Positions 61,446-64,000 of a stretch of 64,000 bases of DNA are shown here, in pieces; position 1 is the stretch's first letter; each line of letters begins with the position of its first letter. Made by a program: the position numbers and the translations under genes. The notes below the pieces were generated by a model. That model was not told the origin of the DNA, ran no database searches, and saw only the letters and a list, made by a program, of their open reading frames with translations. The stretch comes from Protopterus annectens (Eukaryota; Chordata; Ceratodontiformes; Protopteridae), in assembly GCF_019279795.1 (NCBI RefSeq), contig NC_056725.1:1749060916-1749124915 (forward strand), read 5' to 3'.

Positions 61446-63205
61446 TGTCAGTAAAAGTTAATTGCATTACTTGTGGGAAGCAAATTACCTCATAAGGATT
61501 TTCATTTGTACTGTATTCCTTGCCTAGGCCCAGATCATAACGTGCCTTGCTGTCGGTTTTGTGCAAGATTTAACCAACGCACTATTAAGCGTTGGTATAG
61601 TTTTGCTTCTAAATACTTTGGATCAAGATTTAATTATCCTGATATGTCGTTGGTTAGCAATCTGACTACCGGAGTTCACAAAAAACGCAAAGAAAAAGAC
61701 AGAGACAGACCATCAAGGTAAAAAAACGACGACAAAGCTTCTCCTAAGCCAGTCGCCGGTACTCAGTGAGGTGCTTTCGCAGCCCCTGATACCCGTTACT
61801 TTTGAGTCGCAGGCCTCTACCGAAACCCATTTGGAGTCCGGTATGCCGCGAGATTCTCAGAGTATTGAACCCATGGATGTCTCTCCCTTGGATGGGTCTG
61901 GAGCCACTGGGCAGGCACCGGAGCTGCTGAGCAGGCACCGGCTTCTGAGGGTGTTTTCAGGCCTCAACATTTTTATATTAAACCGACACCAGCCTCAAAA
62001 ACAAGGTCAAAAACATCTCCTATGTCTAAAAAACTGACGCATGAACCAAGTGCACAGGCCCCTAGGCCTAAAAACAGATGATCAAAATGGCTGCGGACTT
62101 AATTACCTTGATCAGGGGTTCCCAACCCCCCCCTGCTAAGAAGCCTAGGCGAGGCACTGATTATGAATCTTCAGATCAGGTTTCCATTTCTTCTGATTCC
62201 TCTTCTGATCAGGAATTTTCTATTCCACCCTGTGAGGATTCTGATGCAGAGGAATCCATCCCATCTGCATCTCCTCCTGAGGATTACTCTTTTGGAGAGA
62301 CTTTACATACTTTAAGGGAACATTTTCATGGGGAGAGTCAGGATTTCTCTGAATCAAAAAAGAGGCTTAGGGATTTCCTTCTTCTTCCTCACCATAGGCC
62401 TTTGGCTATACCTCCTGTATTAGACATTGTTGATGATGTGTTTTCGGAATCAAGCATGGCTCCTGTTTCCCTACCTCCGGCTCCTAGTAAGCCAGACAGA
62501 TATTACAGGGCTCCTGACTCCCACTAATTTCTATTCAAAAATCCTGCTGCTGATCCAGAGACTATTTCTCAGGGTCCCAAGGGTGTAAAGGCCTCTATAG
62601 CCAAAAATCCTACCCCCTCTGATAGAGATTCCAGGGCGCTGGATAGATGGGGAAAGAAGGTTTATACGTCTGCTACCTTGGCAATCAGTGCCTTAAACTG
62701 CCAGTTTCATATACTTAAATACCAATAGCATGTTATGGGCTTACTGAAACAGAAAATGATGTTGATTTCTGATTGTGTGGAAAATAAAGAGGTACAGGAA
62801 TTATTGCATTCAGCCGAACAAGTTGGAAAGCATACTTTGCAATGTGGTTTTGATTCCTTGGAGGCCTCTTGCAGGGCCGCAGTTACTGGATCTGTGATTA
62901 GAAGGCATGCCTGGCTCAAGGAGCAAAATTTGCCTGATCATGTTAAAGCTAAATTGTTGGATGTCCTCTTGCAGCATGATACTCTGGTAGTAAGGCAGAA
63001 GAGGTTTTAAAGAAAATGGAAGATAAAGCTAAATCTATGCAAACTGTAAAAGATTTCTTGCAAGTGCAGCCACCCAGGTTTAGTAGGTACTGGCCTGCTA
63101 AAAATTGGTCCTTTCCTGTGTCCAACAGAGCCACTCAAGGCAAATTCATGCACTCAGAAGGCTTCAGATATCAATCACAGGGTTCTTACAGGTCAAAGCA
63201 ATAGG
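61446..63205 (+). pseudogene. Gag-like region of DIRS copy E
   Basis: Begins MSVKVN-CITCGKQ with the Cys/His module (PCLGPDHNVPCCRFCARFNQ). Later come IKMAADLITLIRGSQPPPAK, DSDAEESIPSASPPEDYSFG, the FDSLEASCRAAVTGSVIRR block and HAWLKEQNLPDHVKAK, ending near 63200. Confidence 0.8.
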
Positions 63206-63214
63206 GTGCCTTCG

Positions 63215-64000
63215 ATCTGCCACAAAATCAGTGGGCAGAGGCTTAGAAACAAGTTATGTCCCTCATGGATATGGGGGCTATTCAACCAGTACCAGAAAAG
63301 GAAAAAGGACAAGGTTTTTGTTCAAGACTTTTTTCCTGGTACCTAGAAAAGATAATTCTTGGCGTCCAATAGTGGACTTATCGATTTTGAACACGTACCT
63401 GGACATTCCAAAATTCAAAATGCTGACTTTACAACAGCTACTGCCTATGCTGGGCAGGAACGCTTGGTTAGTGACTCTAGACTTAAAAGAGGCATACCTG
63501 CATATCCCAATAAGGGAATCATGCAGAAGATACCTCCGCTTCAAGGCAGGTTTTTTGCATTACCAATTCTCTGCACTGCCCTTTGGCTTATCTACTGTGC
63601 CCAGGGTCTTTACAAAGTGCCTGGCACCAGTAATTGCATTCTACAAACAAAGAAGCATACAAATTTATCCTTATCTGGATGACTGTCTCATTCAAGCAGA
63701 GGTCAAGGACACTCTTCTTCAACATCTGGCATTTGTAAAAAGGCTTCTAACATGCCTAGGGTACACAGTAAATGAAAAGAAATCCCAACTGGTACCCTGT
63801 CAAATAATTACATTCCTGGGTGCAAGCTTGAATACAACTGCCCAGATGGCTTACCTTACGCCAGACAAACAAAGGCAACTAACAATATATTTCAAACAAA
63901 TGGCAACAAAAACCCAGTTATCTGCAAGACAAATTCTGCAGGCTTTGGGGTTCATGGCATCCTGCATTCTACTAATTCCATATGCGAGACTGCATATGAG
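63215..64000 (+). pseudogene. RT region of DIRS copy E, continuing past the window
   Basis: KFKMLTLQQLLPMLGRNAWL, VTLDLKEAYLHIPIRESCRR, FSALPFGLSTVPRVFTKCL and PYLDDCLIQAE-type sequence (about 63670-63700) run up to LHMRK-like sequence at the window edge. RNase H and recombinase parts are expected beyond 64000. Confidence 0.82.

Larger units (their letters stand above)
61124..64000 (+). mobile_element. DIRS retrotransposon copy E (lineage 1), cut by window end
   Basis: Left terminus ATGTTCTTCGTG, same lineage as copy A (CATTACATTTGGGTAATCTG in the inverted repeat). The left inverted repeat, gag-like region and RT are present before the sequence ends. The part seen is broken, with about six interruptions. 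Confidence 0.92.

Overview
This window is vertebrate genomic DNA. It is AT-rich, has no bacterial-style gene packing, and most of its open frames belong to transposable elements. The only host coding sequence I can support is two short spliced exons on the + strand, at 129-259 and 51847-51947. Both have consensus splice sites and matching phase 0 at the junction. Read in order they give the middle and end of a mannose-6-phosphate-receptor-type (MRH) repeat, most like the repeats of the cation-independent receptor IGF2R. If they are consecutive, the intron between them is about 51.6 kb, and nearly everything else in the window sits inside that intron or the next one.

The dominant content is DIRS-type (tyrosine-recombinase) retrotransposons, treated here as fossils. 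Five copies (A 1583-7116, B 18379-23939, C 24725-30099, D 52236-57777, E from 61124 and cut by the window edge) belong to one family with three lineages (A/E, B/D and C). Each has inverted terminal repeats holding a TATA box, with a CRE-like site upstream in most. Gag-like, RT/RNase H/methyltransferase-like and tyrosine-recombinase regions follow where the window covers them. Copies A-D also have an internal complementary region that matches a circle joining the two element ends. A sixth, clearly different DIRS family (F, about 41572-47911) lies inside a LINE. Two older, reduced DIRS-like pieces (G 33065-34657, H 35985-37440) carry a third sequence type. All eight run in the + direction, the same as the host gene.

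LINEs are the second component. A CR1/L2-type LINE is present twice on the minus strand (13523-16908, and 39212-41571 plus 47912-48480, split by F). It has an SGNH-esterase ORF1, an APE endonuclease and an FADD-box reverse transcriptase. Older LINE pieces lie at 10785-11830 (+), 38205-38660 (-), 48560-48830 (-) and 50270-50680 (-). Smaller features are a 343-bp SINE-like insert with 15-bp target duplications (24210-24552), a relative of its core at 8227-8298, a 196-bp retroposon nested in copy A, a 27-bp minisatellite (37494-37892) and several dinucleotide arrays.

Abundant DIRS and CR1/L2 elements, a very long intron and a fish-like short repeat suggest a large-genome non-amniote vertebrate. 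A lungfish fits best and a salamander or other large-genome lineage is possible. This is inference from repeat content, not from a species-diagnostic gene. No CRISPR array, rRNA, tRNA or complete unbroken host gene was seen.
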